DNA of 57,507 bases from Clostridia bacterium (GTDB lineage Bacteria; Bacillota; Clostridia; Monoglobales; Monoglobaceae), in assembly GCA_017409575.1 (NCBI GenBank), contig JAFQSM010000009.1, forward strand, positions 1 through 57,507. Direction: 5' to 3'. Below, one piece after another: positions 42,893 to 52,812 of the stretch (the first letter of the stretch is position 1; each line of letters opens with the position of its first letter). The notes under the pieces are model-generated. The model saw nothing but the letters and a program-made list of their open reading frames with translations, was not told the origin of the DNA and searched no databases. The position numbers were made by a program, and so were the translations under genes.

Positions 42893-44095
42893 TTATTCAA
42901 TGATAGCAGTAACAACGCCCGAACCAACTGTACGGCCACCTTCACGGATAGCGAAACGAAGACCTTCTTCGATAGCGATCTGTGTTGTAAGCTCAACAGT
43001 CATTGTAACGTTATCACCAGGCATGCACATTTCTGTACCTTCAGGAAGGTTAACAACACCTGTAACGTCAGTTGTTCTGAAGTAGAACTGGGGTCTGTAG
43101 TTTGTGAAGAACGGTGTATGACGGCCGCCTTCTTCCTTGGTCAATACGTAAACCTCGCCCTTGAACTTTGTGTGGGGGTTGATTGAACCGGGTTTAGCAA
43201 GAACCTGTCCTCTTTCGATTTCGTTTCTCTGAACACCACGGAGAAGAGCACCTACGTTGTCACCAGCTTCAGCTTCGTCAAGAAGCTTTCTGAACATTTC
43301 AAGCCCTGTGATAACAACTTTTCTTGATTCTTCAGAAAGACCAACGATTTCAACTTCGTCACCAACGTGAGCAACACCTCTTTCAACTCTACCGGTAGCA
43401 ACAGTACCACGACCTGTGATCGAGAATACGTCCTCTACGGGCATCAAGAAAGGCATATCTGTAGCTCTTTCAGGTTCAGGAATGTAGCTGTCAACAGCAG
43501 CCATAAGCTCGTGGATGCAAGCATACTCAGGAGCATTGGGATCTGTTGATGTGCTTTCCAAAACGCCAAGACCTGTACCCTTAACGATAGGTGTATCGTC
43601 GCCCGGGAAGTCATATTCGTTAAGGAGTTCACGGATTTCCATTTCAACGAGCTCGAGAAGTTCGGGATCGTCAACCTGGTCAACCTTGTTCATGAATACA
43701 ACGATGTAAGGAACGCCAACCTGTCTTGAAAGAAGGATGTGTTCTCTTGTCTGAGGCATAGGACCATCAGCTGAAGAAACAACGAGGATAGCACCGTCCA
43801 TCTGAGCAGCACCGGTGATCATGTTCTTAACGTAGTCAGCATGTCCGGGGCAGTCAACGTGAGCGTAGTGACGGTTTTCTGTCTCGTACTCAACGTGAGC
43901 TGTAGAAATTGTGATACCTCTTTCTCTTTCCTCAGGAGCCTTATCGATCATATCATAAGCCTCGAACTGAGCTCTTCCTGCAAGTGAAAGAACCTTTGTG
44001 ATTGCAGCAGTAAGAGTTGTCTTACCATGGTCAACGTGACCAATAGTACCGATGTTAACATGCGGTTTAGTTTTTTCGTATTTAGCTTTTGCCAT
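42893..44095 (-). CDS. tuf: Elongation factor Tu
   Basis: The GTPase that brings aminoacyl-tRNA to the ribosome. The 400-residue protein is complete: [11 protein letters not shown]-loop near residue 19, [12 protein letters not shown] switch region, [13 protein letters not shown]3 motif, NKVDQVDD G4 motif, and domains 2 and 3. It is the last gene of the str operon, 116 bp after fusA. That gap has no clear promoter. Confidence 0.99.
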   Translation of the reverse strand: MAKAKYEKTKPHVNIGTIGHVDHGKTTLTAAITKVLSLAGRAQFEAYDMIDKAPEERERGITISTAHVEYETENRHYAHVDCPGHADYVKNMITGAAQMDGAILVVSSADGPMPQTREHILLSRQVGVPYIVVFMNKVDQVDDPELLELVEMEIRELLNEYDFPGDDTPIVKGTGLGVLESTSTDPNAPEYACIHELMAAVDSYIPEPERATDMPFLMPVEDVFSITGRGTVATGRVERGVAHVGDEVEIVGLSEESRKVVITGLEMFRKLLDEAEAGDNVGALLRGVQRNEIERGQVLAKPGSINPHTKFKGEVYVLTKEEGGRHTPFFTNYRPQFYFRTTDVTGVVNLPEGTEMCMPGDNVTMTVELTTQIAIEEGLRFAIREGGRTVGSGVVTAIIE

Positions 44096-44211
44096 TTTTA
44101 TTTCCTCCTAACTTAATATAAAGTTAATAATTTTACTAAATATAATTTTAACACTAAATTTAATATACTTCAAGTGTTTTGTGAAAATTTATCAGGACAA
44201 GTGACTTTGGA

Positions 44212-46296
44212 TTATTCCTCGGTCTTGTTTCTTTCCTTGATAATTTTTTCCATAATGCTCTTCGGAAGTTCTTCGAAGTGGCTGGGTTCCATTGAATACT
44301 GACCACGGCCCTGAGTTCTCGAACGAAGCTCGGTAGCATAACCAAACATTTCCGAAAGCGGAACATGTGCAGTAATTTCCTGAGCACCTGTTCTTGCTTC
44401 CATACCCTGAATCTGACCACGGCGTGAGTTGAGGTCACCCATAACATCACCCATGTAATCTTCAGGAACGTTAACAACAACTTTCATAATAGGCTCAAGG
44501 ATAACTGCGCTGCCCTTGCGGCAACCGTCTTTGAATGCCATAGAAGCAGCAATCTTAAACGCCATTTCTGACGAGTCAACTTCATGGTACGAACCATCAA
44601 CAAGTGTAACCTTTACGTCAACTACGGGGTAGCCGGCAAGAACACCTGTCTGCATAGCACCCTGAATACCTGCATCAACTGCGGGGATATATTCTTTGGG
44701 GATAGCACCGCCGACAATCTTGTTTTCAAAGATGTAGCCTGCACCCGGTTCGAGGGGTTCCATGTCAAATACAACGTGTCCGTACTGACCCTTACCACCT
44801 GACTGTCTTGCATACTTGTGGTCAACATGAACAGCCTGTCTGATAGTCTCGCGATACGAAACCTGAGGACTTCCGACATTTGCTTCCACCTTAAACTCAC
44901 GAAGCAGACGGTCAACGATAATTTCAAGGTGAAGCTCACCCATACCTGCGATAATGGTCTGACCTGTTTCGTCATCAGTATAAGTTCTGAAAGTGGGATC
45001 TTCTTCTGCAAGTTTTGCAAGAGCGATACCCATCTTTTCCTGACCTGCTTTTGTCTTGGGCTCAATAGCAACACGGATAACCGGTTCGGGGAATTCCATA
45101 GATTCAAGGATTACGGGATTCTTTTCGTCACAAAGTGTGTCACCGGTTGTTGTGTTCTTAAGGCCAACTGCTGCAGCAATATCACCGGAATAAACGATGT
45201 CGATATCTTCACGGTTGTTTGCGTGCATCTGAAGAATACGTCCGATTCTTTCTTTGTTGTCCTTTGTCGAGTTGTATACATGCGAGCCACTTGTAAGTGT
45301 ACCCGAATATACACGGAAGAAGCAAAGCTTACCAACAAAGGGGTCGGTCATAATCTTAAATGCAAGAGCTGCAAAAGGCTCTTCGTCTGACGAAGGTCTT
45401 TCAGTCTCCTCTTCTGTTCCCGGAACGATACCTTTGATCGGGGGAATGTCAAGAGGTGACGGCATAAAGTCGATTACAGCGTCAAGAAGGTTCTGAACAC
45501 CCTTGTTGCGGTAAGATGTACCACAAAGAACAGGAACCATCTCGTTGGCAATTGTTGCCTTGCGGATTGCAGCCTTGATCTCAGGGATTGTAAGTTCTTC
45601 GCCCTCAAGATACTTCATCATAAGTTCCTCGTCTGTTTCTGCAACAGATTCCAGAAGCGCTGCGTGATACTCTTCAGCCTTGTCCTTAAGGTCAGCAGGG
45701 ATTTCCTCCACACGCTCGTCCTGTCCAAGGTCATCATAGTATACATACGCCTTCATTTCAATAAGGTCAATAAGACCCTTAAATTCGTCTTCAGCACCGA
45801 TAGGAAGCTGAATCGGAACAGCGTTACATTTAAGTCTTTCTTTCATCATGTTAACAACGTTATAAAAATCTGCGCCCATGATGTCCATTTTGTTTACGTA
45901 TACCATTCTCGGTACACGATATTTGTCAGCCTGACGCCAAACGGTCTCAGACTGAGGCTCAACGCCGCCCTTTGCACAAAGAACAGTAACACTGCCATCC
46001 AGAACACGAAGCGAACGCTCAACTTCAACGGTGAAGTCAACGTGTCCGGGGGTATCAATTATGTTGATTCTGTGGTTTTTCCACTGTGCAGTAGTTGCGG
46101 CAGAAGTAATGGTAATACCACGTTCAGCTTCCTGTTCCATCCAGTCCATCTGCGATGCACCCTCGTGGGTTTCACCGATCTTGTGAATACGGCCTGTGTA
46201 GAACAAGATACGCTCGGTAGTTGTGGTTTTTCCGGCATCGATATGAGCCATGATACCAATATTTCTTGTCTTCTCAAGTGAAAACGCTCTACCCAT
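44212..46296 (-). CDS. fusA: Elongation factor G
   Basis: The translocation GTPase. The 694-residue protein has [16 protein letters not shown]-loop, [13 protein letters not shown] switch, [10 protein letters not shown]3 motif, NKMDIMG G4 motif and the five-domain length, ending with the domain IV and V patterns [18 protein letters not shown] and [15 protein letters not shown] [12 protein letters not shown]. It is preceded by a 430-bp gap with tandem structured repeats, which is unusual inside a str operon. Confidence 0.99.
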   Translation of the reverse strand: MGRAFSLEKTRNIGIMAHIDAGKTTTTERILFYTGRIHKIGETHEGASQMDWMEQEAERGITITSAATTAQWKNHRINIIDTPGHVDFTVEVERSLRVLDGSVTVLCAKGGVEPQSETVWRQADKYRVPRMVYVNKMDIMGADFYNVVNMMKERLKCNAVPIQLPIGAEDEFKGLIDLIEMKAYVYYDDLGQDERVEEIPADLKDKAEEYHAALLESVAETDEELMMKYLEGEELTIPEIKAAIRKATIANEMVPVLCGTSYRNKGVQNLLDAVIDFMPSPLDIPPIKGIVPGTEEETERPSSDEEPFAALAFKIMTDPFVGKLCFFRVYSGTLTSGSHVYNSTKDNKERIGRILQMHANNREDIDIVYSGDIAAAVGLKNTTTGDTLCDEKNPVILESMEFPEPVIRVAIEPKTKAGQEKMGIALAKLAEEDPTFRTYTDDETGQTIIAGMGELHLEIIVDRLLREFKVEANVGSPQVSYRETIRQAVHVDHKYARQSGGKGQYGHVVFDMEPLEPGAGYIFENKIVGGAIPKEYIPAVDAGIQGAMQTGVLAGYPVVDVKVTLVDGSYHEVDSSEMAFKIAASMAFKDGCRKGSAVILEPIMKVVVNVPEDYMGDVMGDLNSRRGQIQGMEARTGAQEITAHVPLSEMFGYATELRSRTQGRGQYSMEPSHFEELPKSIMEKIIKERNKTEE

Positions 46297-46441
46297 TAGT
46301 AACTCCTTTCAAAAGCCAATCCGGAAACCCCGGCGGCTTCAAACTGTAAGCTTGCGGCATCGCCGCAAAGTGTAAATTTCTGTTAGTTTTCCCAAAATAT
46401 GAGAAATTATTTCGCTGCGCTTAAAAATTATCTCCATAAGC

Positions 46442-46725
46442 GGTAATTTTCGAAGCAATACTTATTTTACAAAGAAATTTGTTTTAGACTTGGTGAATGC
46501 GAAACTGAAAAAAGCGGAGCATATATGATATATGTGAGCATTTTTTCAAGTTGAGCACATTCGCCGAAGATGAAATAAATTTCAAAGTAAAATTCTGTAG
46601 TGCAAAGAAAATTGCATTAGATTCGGCAGATGTGAGGTGCGAAAAAGCGGAGCATATATGACATATGTGAGCATTTTTCGCAGCCGAGCAACGCTGCCAA
46701 AGATGAGGTAATTTTCGAAGCAATA

Positions 46726-46727
<2 letters not shown>
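46442..46727. repeat. Tandem about 133-bp structured repeats between rpsG and fusA
   Basis: Two units in a row. Each starts with a version of GGTAATTTTCGAAGCAATACT: at 46442, degenerate at 46574, and identical again at 46707-46727, overlapping the rpsG stop. Each unit carries a near-identical core with AGCGGAGCATATATGA and TATGTGAGCA between A- and T-runs (46507-46547 and 46639-46681). The outer stems differ but still pair: GGTGAATG/CATTCGCC (46492-46499/46558-46565) and GGCAG/CTGCC (46625-46629/46694-46698). I see no gene. Confidence 0.7.
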
Positions 46728-47196
<469 letters not shown>

Positions 47197-47227
47197 TTAT
47201 CTTCCCTCCATTCTTTGTGGTAAATGC

Positions 47228-47260
47228 TATCCACAAGGTACTCAATACCCTTTTTGGATA
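47228..47260 (-). promoter_or_regulatory. Stem-loop in the rpsL-rpsG gap, possible S7 control site
   Basis: On the minus strand TATCC pairs with GGATA (outer) and AAGGGTA with TACCTT (inner), with an internal loop between. It lies shortly before the rpsG ribosome site. In E. coli S7 represses its operon at the rpsL-rpsG gap; a similar role here is only a guess. Confidence 0.35.
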
Positions 47261-47361
47261 CTGCTAGTGCTGTACTAACTATCACACGAAAGACGCGTTG
47301 TCTGTTATATATAAAATAGTAATACGCACTATAAATCAATTTCTTACTTAAAAATTTTGCC

Positions 47362-47781
47362 TTACTTAGCTTCCTTCGGGCGCTTAGCACCGTACTTGGA
47401 TCTTGACTGGTTTCTCTTCTGAACGCCCTGAGTATCCAAAGTACCACGAATAATATGGTAACGTACACCAGGGAGGTCCTTTACTCTACCGCCACGGATA
47501 AGCACAACGCTATGTTCCTGCAGGTTGTGTCCGATACCGGGGATGTAAGCCGAAACCTCAATACCGTTTGTAAGACGAACTCTGGCAACCTTACGGAGAG
47601 CCGAGTTAGGCTTTTTGGGTGTCATTGTTCTAACCGAAGTGCAAACACCACGCTTCTGCGGAGAAGCCTGCTCGGTATGCTTTTTCTTGATAGTGTTAAA
47701 ACCATCCAAAAGAGCGGGAGCTGTTGACTTTTTCTCAGCAGTCTTTCTGCCATTCTTTACTAACTGGTTAAATGTTGGCAA
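47362..47781 (-). CDS. rpsL: 30S ribosomal protein S12
   Basis: The 139-residue S12 protein at the decoding centre. It has the conserved [11 protein letters not shown] start, [22 protein letters not shown], and the [29 protein letters not shown] stretch. At the classic streptomycin site the sequence reads TPKKPNS, the sensitive form. It follows the L7Ae-like gene. Confidence 0.98.
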   Translation of the reverse strand: MPTFNQLVKNGRKTAEKKSTAPALLDGFNTIKKKHTEQASPQKRGVCTSVRTMTPKKPNSALRKVARVRLTNGIEVSAYIPGIGHNLQEHSVVLIRGGRVKDLPGVRYHIIRGTLDTQGVQKRNQSRSKYGAKRPKEAK

Positions 47782-47826
47782 TTAATTTCACCTCCTGTAT
47801 ATAATATGGGTATATAAAAACGCAGG

Positions 47827-48072
47827 CTATGCGCTTTTAACAATTGTAACAACCGCGGTCGGCACCTCAATATGCGAAGCCTTTGCAAGCTCCTTCATAT
47901 TATTTACATAGACGACCTCGATTTCTTTGCCCTCACACATTTTTTCAAGGGGCATCACCACGTGACTGTCAGCATCGCGTGCAATAAACACCACCCTGGC
48001 ATTTCCTGCTTCAACAGCCTTTTTTGTCTGCTTAAGTCCTGCCACATGGGGGCTTGTTTTTATTCGTTCCAT
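47827..48072 (-). CDS. L7Ae-like ribosome-associated protein (YbxF type)
   Basis: A protein of about 81 residues starting MERIKTSPHVAGLKQTKKAV, with the L7Ae/L30e fold pattern ARVVFIARDAD and IEVPTAVV. Bacillota carry it between rpoC and rpsL; it binds kink-turn RNA. I place the start at the ATG at 48072, with GGTGA upstream, because the promoter at 48145-48173 puts the transcript start near 48138, downstream of the longer alternative. Confidence 0.88.
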   Translation of the reverse strand: MERIKTSPHVAGLKQTKKAVEAGNARVVFIARDADSHVVMPLEKMCEGKEIEVVYVNNMKELAKASHIEVPTAVVTIVKSA

Positions 48073-48144
48073 TTTTTCACCTTGCATTTTGAATGCGTGG
48101 TCAAGTGCAAAAAAACGCACTCTCCCAATATTAAAAATCATCTT

Positions 48145-48173
48145 ATTGTACCAACTTTTTTTTCTTTTGTCAA
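48145..48173 (-). promoter_or_regulatory. str operon promoter
   Basis: On the minus strand TTGACA (48173-48168) and TACAAT (48150-48145), 17-bp spacer. It starts transcription about 66 bases before the L7Ae-like gene. Confidence 0.82.
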
Positions 48174-48261
48174 GAATAATTTACGGGTTTTCTGCAAAAT
48201 TTTCAACAAAATACTCACCCGTTTTATCGGCATATAGGACAAATTTTACAATTCAACCGCA

Positions 48262-48516
48262 TTATTTGCTCATTTTAGCATCCTTAAGTGCCTTTGCAAG
48301 CTGGTCCGGGCAGGAAGTTCCTCTTCCGCCACAGTTGATTCCCTCAAGTCTTTTTATAACCTCGTCAACCGTCGTCCCCTCAACAAGGCGCGAGATGCCC
48401 TGAGTGTTGCCGTTGCACCCCATAACAAACTTTACATTTTTTACAATATCACCATCAATGTCAAACCTTATCTCGCGCGAGCAGGTTCCGCTTGTTTTAT
48501 ACGCATAACTGTTCAT
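48262..48516 (-). CDS. TIGR03905-type TSCPD-domain protein
   Basis: An 84-residue protein with the pattern of the short Clostridial TSCPD family: TSGTCSREIRFDIDGD near the start, FVMGCNGNTQGISRLVEG, and CGGRGTSCPDQLAKAL at the end. The TSCPD motif also occurs at the C-terminus of B12-dependent ribonucleotide reductases, where its cysteines bind metal. Cellular role is unknown. Confidence 0.85.
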   Translation of the reverse strand: MNSYAYKTSGTCSREIRFDIDGDIVKNVKFVMGCNGNTQGISRLVEGTTVDEVIKRLEGINCGGRGTSCPDQLAKALKDAKMSK

Positions 48517-48565
48517 CTTTAAATTCCTCCATCGGTTGATTTTGTCTTCCTGAAATAAACAACAA

Positions 48566-48594
48566 AAAAAGAACGCTTATGCAGCGTTCTTTTT
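48566..48594 (-). terminator. hup terminator
   Basis: 11-bp stem AAAAAGAACGC/GCGTTCTTTTT with a 7-nt loop, followed on the minus strand by a T-run. Confidence 0.85.
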
Positions 48595-48610
48595 AAGAGC
48601 TTAAAGCTTA

Positions 48611-48886
48611 TTATTTGTTAATAAGATCCTTAAGAGCCTTGCCTGCTTTGAAAGCAGGAACCTTAGCTGCAGCAATCTTCATCTCAGCACCTGTCTGAGG
48701 ATTTCTGCCTGTTCTTGCAGCTCTTTCTCTAACTTCGAAACCACCGAAGCCAACGAGCTGTACCTTGTCACCCTTAGCGAGTGCGCCTTCTACTGCGCAA
48801 ACAAAAGCGTTAAGAGCAGCTTCTGCATCTTTCTTAGAAAGATTAGCTTTTTCAGCCATAACTGAAATCAATTCCTGTTTATTCAT
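48611..48886 (-). CDS. hup: DNA-binding protein HU
   Basis: A 91-residue HU-family protein that bends and compacts DNA. It starts [20 protein letters not shown] and contains the [21 protein letters not shown] arm region. It has its own terminator. Confidence 0.97.
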   Translation of the reverse strand: MNKQELISVMAEKANLSKKDAEAALNAFVCAVEGALAKGDKVQLVGFGGFEVRERAARTGRNPQTGAEMKIAAAKVPAFKAGKALKDLINK

Positions 48887-49075
48887 TCTTAAAAACTCCT
48901 TTTCTTAAAATATATTGTTTTTTAAGCTTTTTCATAATGATAGTTTTATTCTACTACATAATTTTATAAATTTCTATAGTTTTCTGTATTTTTTCCCAAT
49001 TTCGTTACTTTGCACAAAATTTTAGTTACTTATTTGTGCTAAATACGCTTTACATTGGGCAATTTGAAGTGTTTT

Positions 49076-51766
49076 TTAGTCAGAATTGTTCATAATCATT
49101 TCATTAAGCTCGTTTCGGGTAATCAAAACCTGTCTCGGTTTTGTGCCCTCATAAGGTCCGATTATGCGGTTTTCTTCAAGCTGGTCAATGATTCTTGCCG
49201 CCCTTTGATAACCGATTTTGTACTTTCGCTGAAGCATCGCAACCGACGCCTGTCCCGATTCAAAGGCAAGCTCTGCCGCTTTTACAAACAATTCGTCCTT
49301 TTCGCCGGCACGGGTGTGAGTTTCTTCCTCATGCCCCGAATCACGGCTTTCCTGCTCGCGCTCGATGTGCTCCAGAATTGAATCGTCATACTCGGCAACA
49401 TATTGCTTTTTGACAAACTCGATAACATTTTCAATCTCGCTGTCCGAGATAAAGTTGCCCTGAATACGCACCGGCTTGATTGCACCGCGCGCCGCATACA
49501 GCATATCACCCTTGCCCAAAAGCTTTTCGGCGCCTACACAGTCAAGAATTGTCTTACTGTCAACCTGTGCCGAAACAGCAAACGAAATTCTTGACGGAAC
49601 ATTTGCCTTTATAACGCCGGTAATAACATCAACCGATGGTCTTTGAGTCGCAATAACAAGATACATTCCGGCAGCTCTTGCAAGTGCAGCAAGGCTGTTT
49701 ATTGCATCTTCAACCTCATTTTTGGCAGCAAGCATAAGGTCCGCAAGCTCGTCGATAATAATCACAATCTCAGGCAGCTTGTTCTCGGGCGTGCCGTTTT
49801 CCTCCATCAGCGCATTATAGCCCTGGAGGTTTCGCACCTTGTTGTCCTTCATAAGCTGATAACGGTTTTTCATTTCGGCAACCGCCCAGTTGAGCGCACC
49901 AGCCGCGTGTCTTGGGTCAGTAACCACCGGAATAAGCAGATGCGGTATTCCGTTGTAAACACCAAGCTCCACCATTTTGGGGTCAATCATAATCATCTTG
50001 ACCTCGTTGGGTTTTGCTTTATAAAGTATGCTCGTTATAAGTGAATTTATGCAAACACTCTTACCCGACCCGGTTGCTCCCGCAATAAGAACATGAGGGA
50101 ACTGTGCAATATCCGCAATAACCGAATTTCCGCTTATGTCCTTACCCAGTGCAAACGCCGTCTTTGACTTAAAGTCGCGAAACTTATCGGTGTCAATAAC
50201 CTCGCGTATCGGCACGGGACTCGGCTCTTCGTTTGGAATTTCAATACCTATTGCCGACTTGCCGGGAATCGGCGCCTCAATACGAACACCCGATGCCGCT
50301 AAGCTGAGGGCAATATCATCAGCAAGGTTGGTTATCTTCGAAACCTTGATACCAAACCCCGGATGCAGTTCAAATCTGGTAACAGTCGGACCCTGGGTTA
50401 TGTTCATAATGGTCGCATCAACCTTAAAGCTCGAAAGTGTCTCCAAAAGCCTGTTTGCCTTTTCTTCAAGCTCGCGTTTGACTTCAGCGCGGCTCTTGGT
50501 CTTTGGCTTTGGCTTTGACAAAAGCGACACCGACGGCAGCTTGTAATTTATAATCTTTGTTGCCTCGATACTCTCTTTTGCTACTATATTTATACTTTCC
50601 TTAGCGAGTTCTGCCTCTTCGTGCTTGATTCGTTTCCCTGCTTCAACCGCACGGTCAATCGGGATACCCCTGTCAAGCGCTTCCTGAGTCATTATATCCA
50701 CTTTCTCCTGCTGCTGAACCAGGCTCGGCGGCTCAAACTCGTCACTTTCTTCCTTAAATACCCCATTTTCGTCGGGCATCGGTGTCAGAACTCCCGAATT
50801 CACCTCGGTTATCTCAAACTTTTTCCTGTCAGGGCTTTCAGCACCTTGCTTGTACGCCGCAATCACCTCTGATGCTATGTCCGAAATATCAAGCTCCTCT
50901 TCCTGCGGCTCGTCATCAAACCTGAATTTTGCCGGTTTTTTCTCTCTGCCTTTACCCTCAGCAATCGCCGCAATATCATCATCTTTAAAATAAACATCAA
51001 AATAATCGTTGTTGGGAGTCTTTGCCGCAGGGGCCTCCGTCTCTGTCTCCAACACCTTTTTCGCTTTCTCTTTCCTGCGTTTCAGCTTTTTCTGCTTTGG
51101 CTCTTTTTCGTCAATCTCCATATCAACCTCTTCGTCCAAAGCCGCAGACATCTGCTCGCGGTTGCGTTTTATGTAAAGCGAAATTGCCTTAAACATCTTC
51201 TCAAGCGAAACCTCGGTCAAAATAAGCAATAAAATCATCGCAGCCGCAATAAAGACAACCGCAGTTCCCGAAATTCCAAGGCACTTCACTGACAAAACGC
51301 AAATCGAAGTACCTATCACACCGCCCGAGCTTCCGTCGCTGCCCCAGGCATACATCGACTTTATTCCACTCCAGAAATCAGGGTAGGTCCACTCGGTATC
51401 TCCGTGCCATACCGCCCATATAACCGATGTAACCACCATAAGCGCAAAAAGTATCCACAGTTTGTAACCGGTGTTCTCATACTTTTTCTCAAGGAACATA
51501 TTTATTCCGGTCCATATTATAAACACAAAAAAGATAACCGCCGCACCGCCAAAAAGTCCCATAAGAACACTCTTAAAGGTCTCGCCAACGATTCCGGTTG
51601 CGTTGCCCCAAAGAGAGAGTGCCATAAATATTCCCAAAGCAATAAGGACAATACCCTTTATCTCGGCACTGCGTTTTTTTGTACGCACCGCAGCCGGCTT
51701 TGACCGCCTTGCCGAAGTGCTTCGCGTCGACCTTCTTGCCGTGCTTGTTTTTCTTTTGTCCGCCAT
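49076..51766 (-). CDS. ftsK: DNA translocase FtsK/SpoIIIE
   Basis: An 896-residue motor that moves chromosome DNA through the division or sporulation septum. A basic N-terminus precedes four to five membrane segments (about 35-190), then a charged linker (about 200-420). The motor domain has Walker A GATGSGKSVCIN (about 570) and Walker B IIIDELADLM. The C-terminal gamma winged-helix domain starts AAELAFESGQASVAMLQRKYKIGY and should read polar sequences. In this spore-former it may serve both division and spore formation. Confidence 0.95.
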   Translation of the reverse strand: MADKRKTSTARRSTRSTSARRSKPAAVRTKKRSAEIKGIVLIALGIFMALSLWGNATGIVGETFKSVLMGLFGGAAVIFFVFIIWTGINMFLEKKYENTGYKLWILFALMVVTSVIWAVWHGDTEWTYPDFWSGIKSMYAWGSDGSSGGVIGTSICVLSVKCLGISGTAVVFIAAAMILLLILTEVSLEKMFKAISLYIKRNREQMSAALDEEVDMEIDEKEPKQKKLKRRKEKAKKVLETETEAPAAKTPNNDYFDVYFKDDDIAAIAEGKGREKKPAKFRFDDEPQEEELDISDIASEVIAAYKQGAESPDRKKFEITEVNSGVLTPMPDENGVFKEESDEFEPPSLVQQQEKVDIMTQEALDRGIPIDRAVEAGKRIKHEEAELAKESINIVAKESIEATKIINYKLPSVSLLSKPKPKTKSRAEVKRELEEKANRLLETLSSFKVDATIMNITQGPTVTRFELHPGFGIKVSKITNLADDIALSLAASGVRIEAPIPGKSAIGIEIPNEEPSPVPIREVIDTDKFRDFKSKTAFALGKDISGNSVIADIAQFPHVLIAGATGSGKSVCINSLITSILYKAKPNEVKMIMIDPKMVELGVYNGIPHLLIPVVTDPRHAAGALNWAVAEMKNRYQLMKDNKVRNLQGYNALMEENGTPENKLPEIVIIIDELADLMLAAKNEVEDAINSLAALARAAGMYLVIATQRPSVDVITGVIKANVPSRISFAVSAQVDSKTILDCVGAEKLLGKGDMLYAARGAIKPVRIQGNFISDSEIENVIEFVKKQYVAEYDDSILEHIEREQESRDSGHEEETHTRAGEKDELFVKAAELAFESGQASVAMLQRKYKIGYQRAARIIDQLEENRIIGPYEGTKPRQVLITRNELNEMIMNNSD

Positions 51767-51774
51767 AATCTATC

Positions 51775-52635
51775 CTACCACCCTCTCACAAAAAGTGCCG
51801 CAAGTGCTGCAGCATTTGCCAATTGACTTATTCCAAAATACAAAATTACTATAACACCCAACACAATCCGGTAAACGCCAAAGAACTTGAAGTCATGATT
51901 TTTTACATAATTGGTAAGGAATTTTATCGATATCATTGATGTCACATATGCAACCAGCATACCCGAAAGCAAAACCACTGCATCCTGACCGCTCATACTG
52001 AGTCCGTATTTAAGAATTTTTAAAAGACTGACACCAAACATAACCGGTATCGCCAGAAAAAACGAAAACTCTGCCGCAACACCGCGCGAACACCCAACAA
52101 GCATCGCGCCAAGAATTGTCGCACCCGAGCGCGAAGTCCCCGGAATAATCGAAAGCACCTGAAAAAGTCCTATGTAAAGTGCTGTTTTGTAGGTCATATC
52201 ACTTATACTGTCAACCATAAAGGTTTTCTTTCGTTTTTCTATCACAATAAACAAAACACCGTATATAATCAGCATATACGAAACCGTGTACCAGTTTTCA
52301 AAGCTTTCCATAAACGAATCCAGCAAAAGTCCTATAACCGCCGCAGGAATGCAGGCAAGCAAAACCTTGCCCCACATATTCCAAGTCTCAAGCCGTTCCT
52401 CCCTGCTCTTTGACAAAGAGAACGGATTAAGCTTTTTGAAGTAAAGTGTAGCCACCGCAAGAATCGCACCAAGCTGAATTACATAAAGATAAAGGTCCGA
52501 CGCCGTAAAGCTGCCCTCATTCTTTAAAAATTCGTTGACCAGAATCATATGCCCTGTCGAGCTTATGGGCAGCCACTCGGTTATCCCCTCGACCACGCCC
52601 AACACAAAAGTCCTTAAAATCTCTGCCAAAAACAT
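51775..52635 (-). CDS. uppP: Undecaprenyl-diphosphatase UppP/BacA
   Basis: A 286-residue membrane enzyme that recycles the lipid carrier by removing a phosphate from undecaprenyl diphosphate. The conserved EGITEWLPISSTGHMIL motif near the N-terminus and PGTSRSGATI near residue 165 carry the catalytic Glu, Ser/His and Arg. Eight hydrophobic segments fit the family. It lies 8 bp upstream of ftsK, a likely shared transcript. Confidence 0.95.
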   Translation of the reverse strand: MFLAEILRTFVLGVVEGITEWLPISSTGHMILVNEFLKNEGSFTASDLYLYVIQLGAILAVATLYFKKLNPFSLSKSREERLETWNMWGKVLLACIPAAVIGLLLDSFMESFENWYTVSYMLIIYGVLFIVIEKRKKTFMVDSISDMTYKTALYIGLFQVLSIIPGTSRSGATILGAMLVGCSRGVAAEFSFFLAIPVMFGVSLLKILKYGLSMSGQDAVVLLSGMLVAYVTSMISIKFLTNYVKNHDFKFFGVYRIVLGVIVILYFGISQLANAAALAALFVRGW

Positions 52636-52756
52636 AAGTACTCCTCCAAAAGAACAGTTTTTATGTAATTTTACTCATACAAAATTATTTTATCACAGTT
52701 TTTCATTTGTTACAATAGTTTTCGCAAATTTTGTCCCCATCGGGCTTTTGGCAACA

Positions 52757-52788
52757 AAAAAAAGGACGGCTTTCGCCATCCTTTTTTT
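52757..52788 (-). terminator. Terminator of the carbohydrate-binding-like gene
   Basis: Stem AAAAAAAGGACGGC/GCCATCCTTTTTTT (one mismatch) with loop TTTC. Confidence 0.85.
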
Positions 52789-52812
52789 AAAAAATCAAAT
52801 TAACAAAATCAA

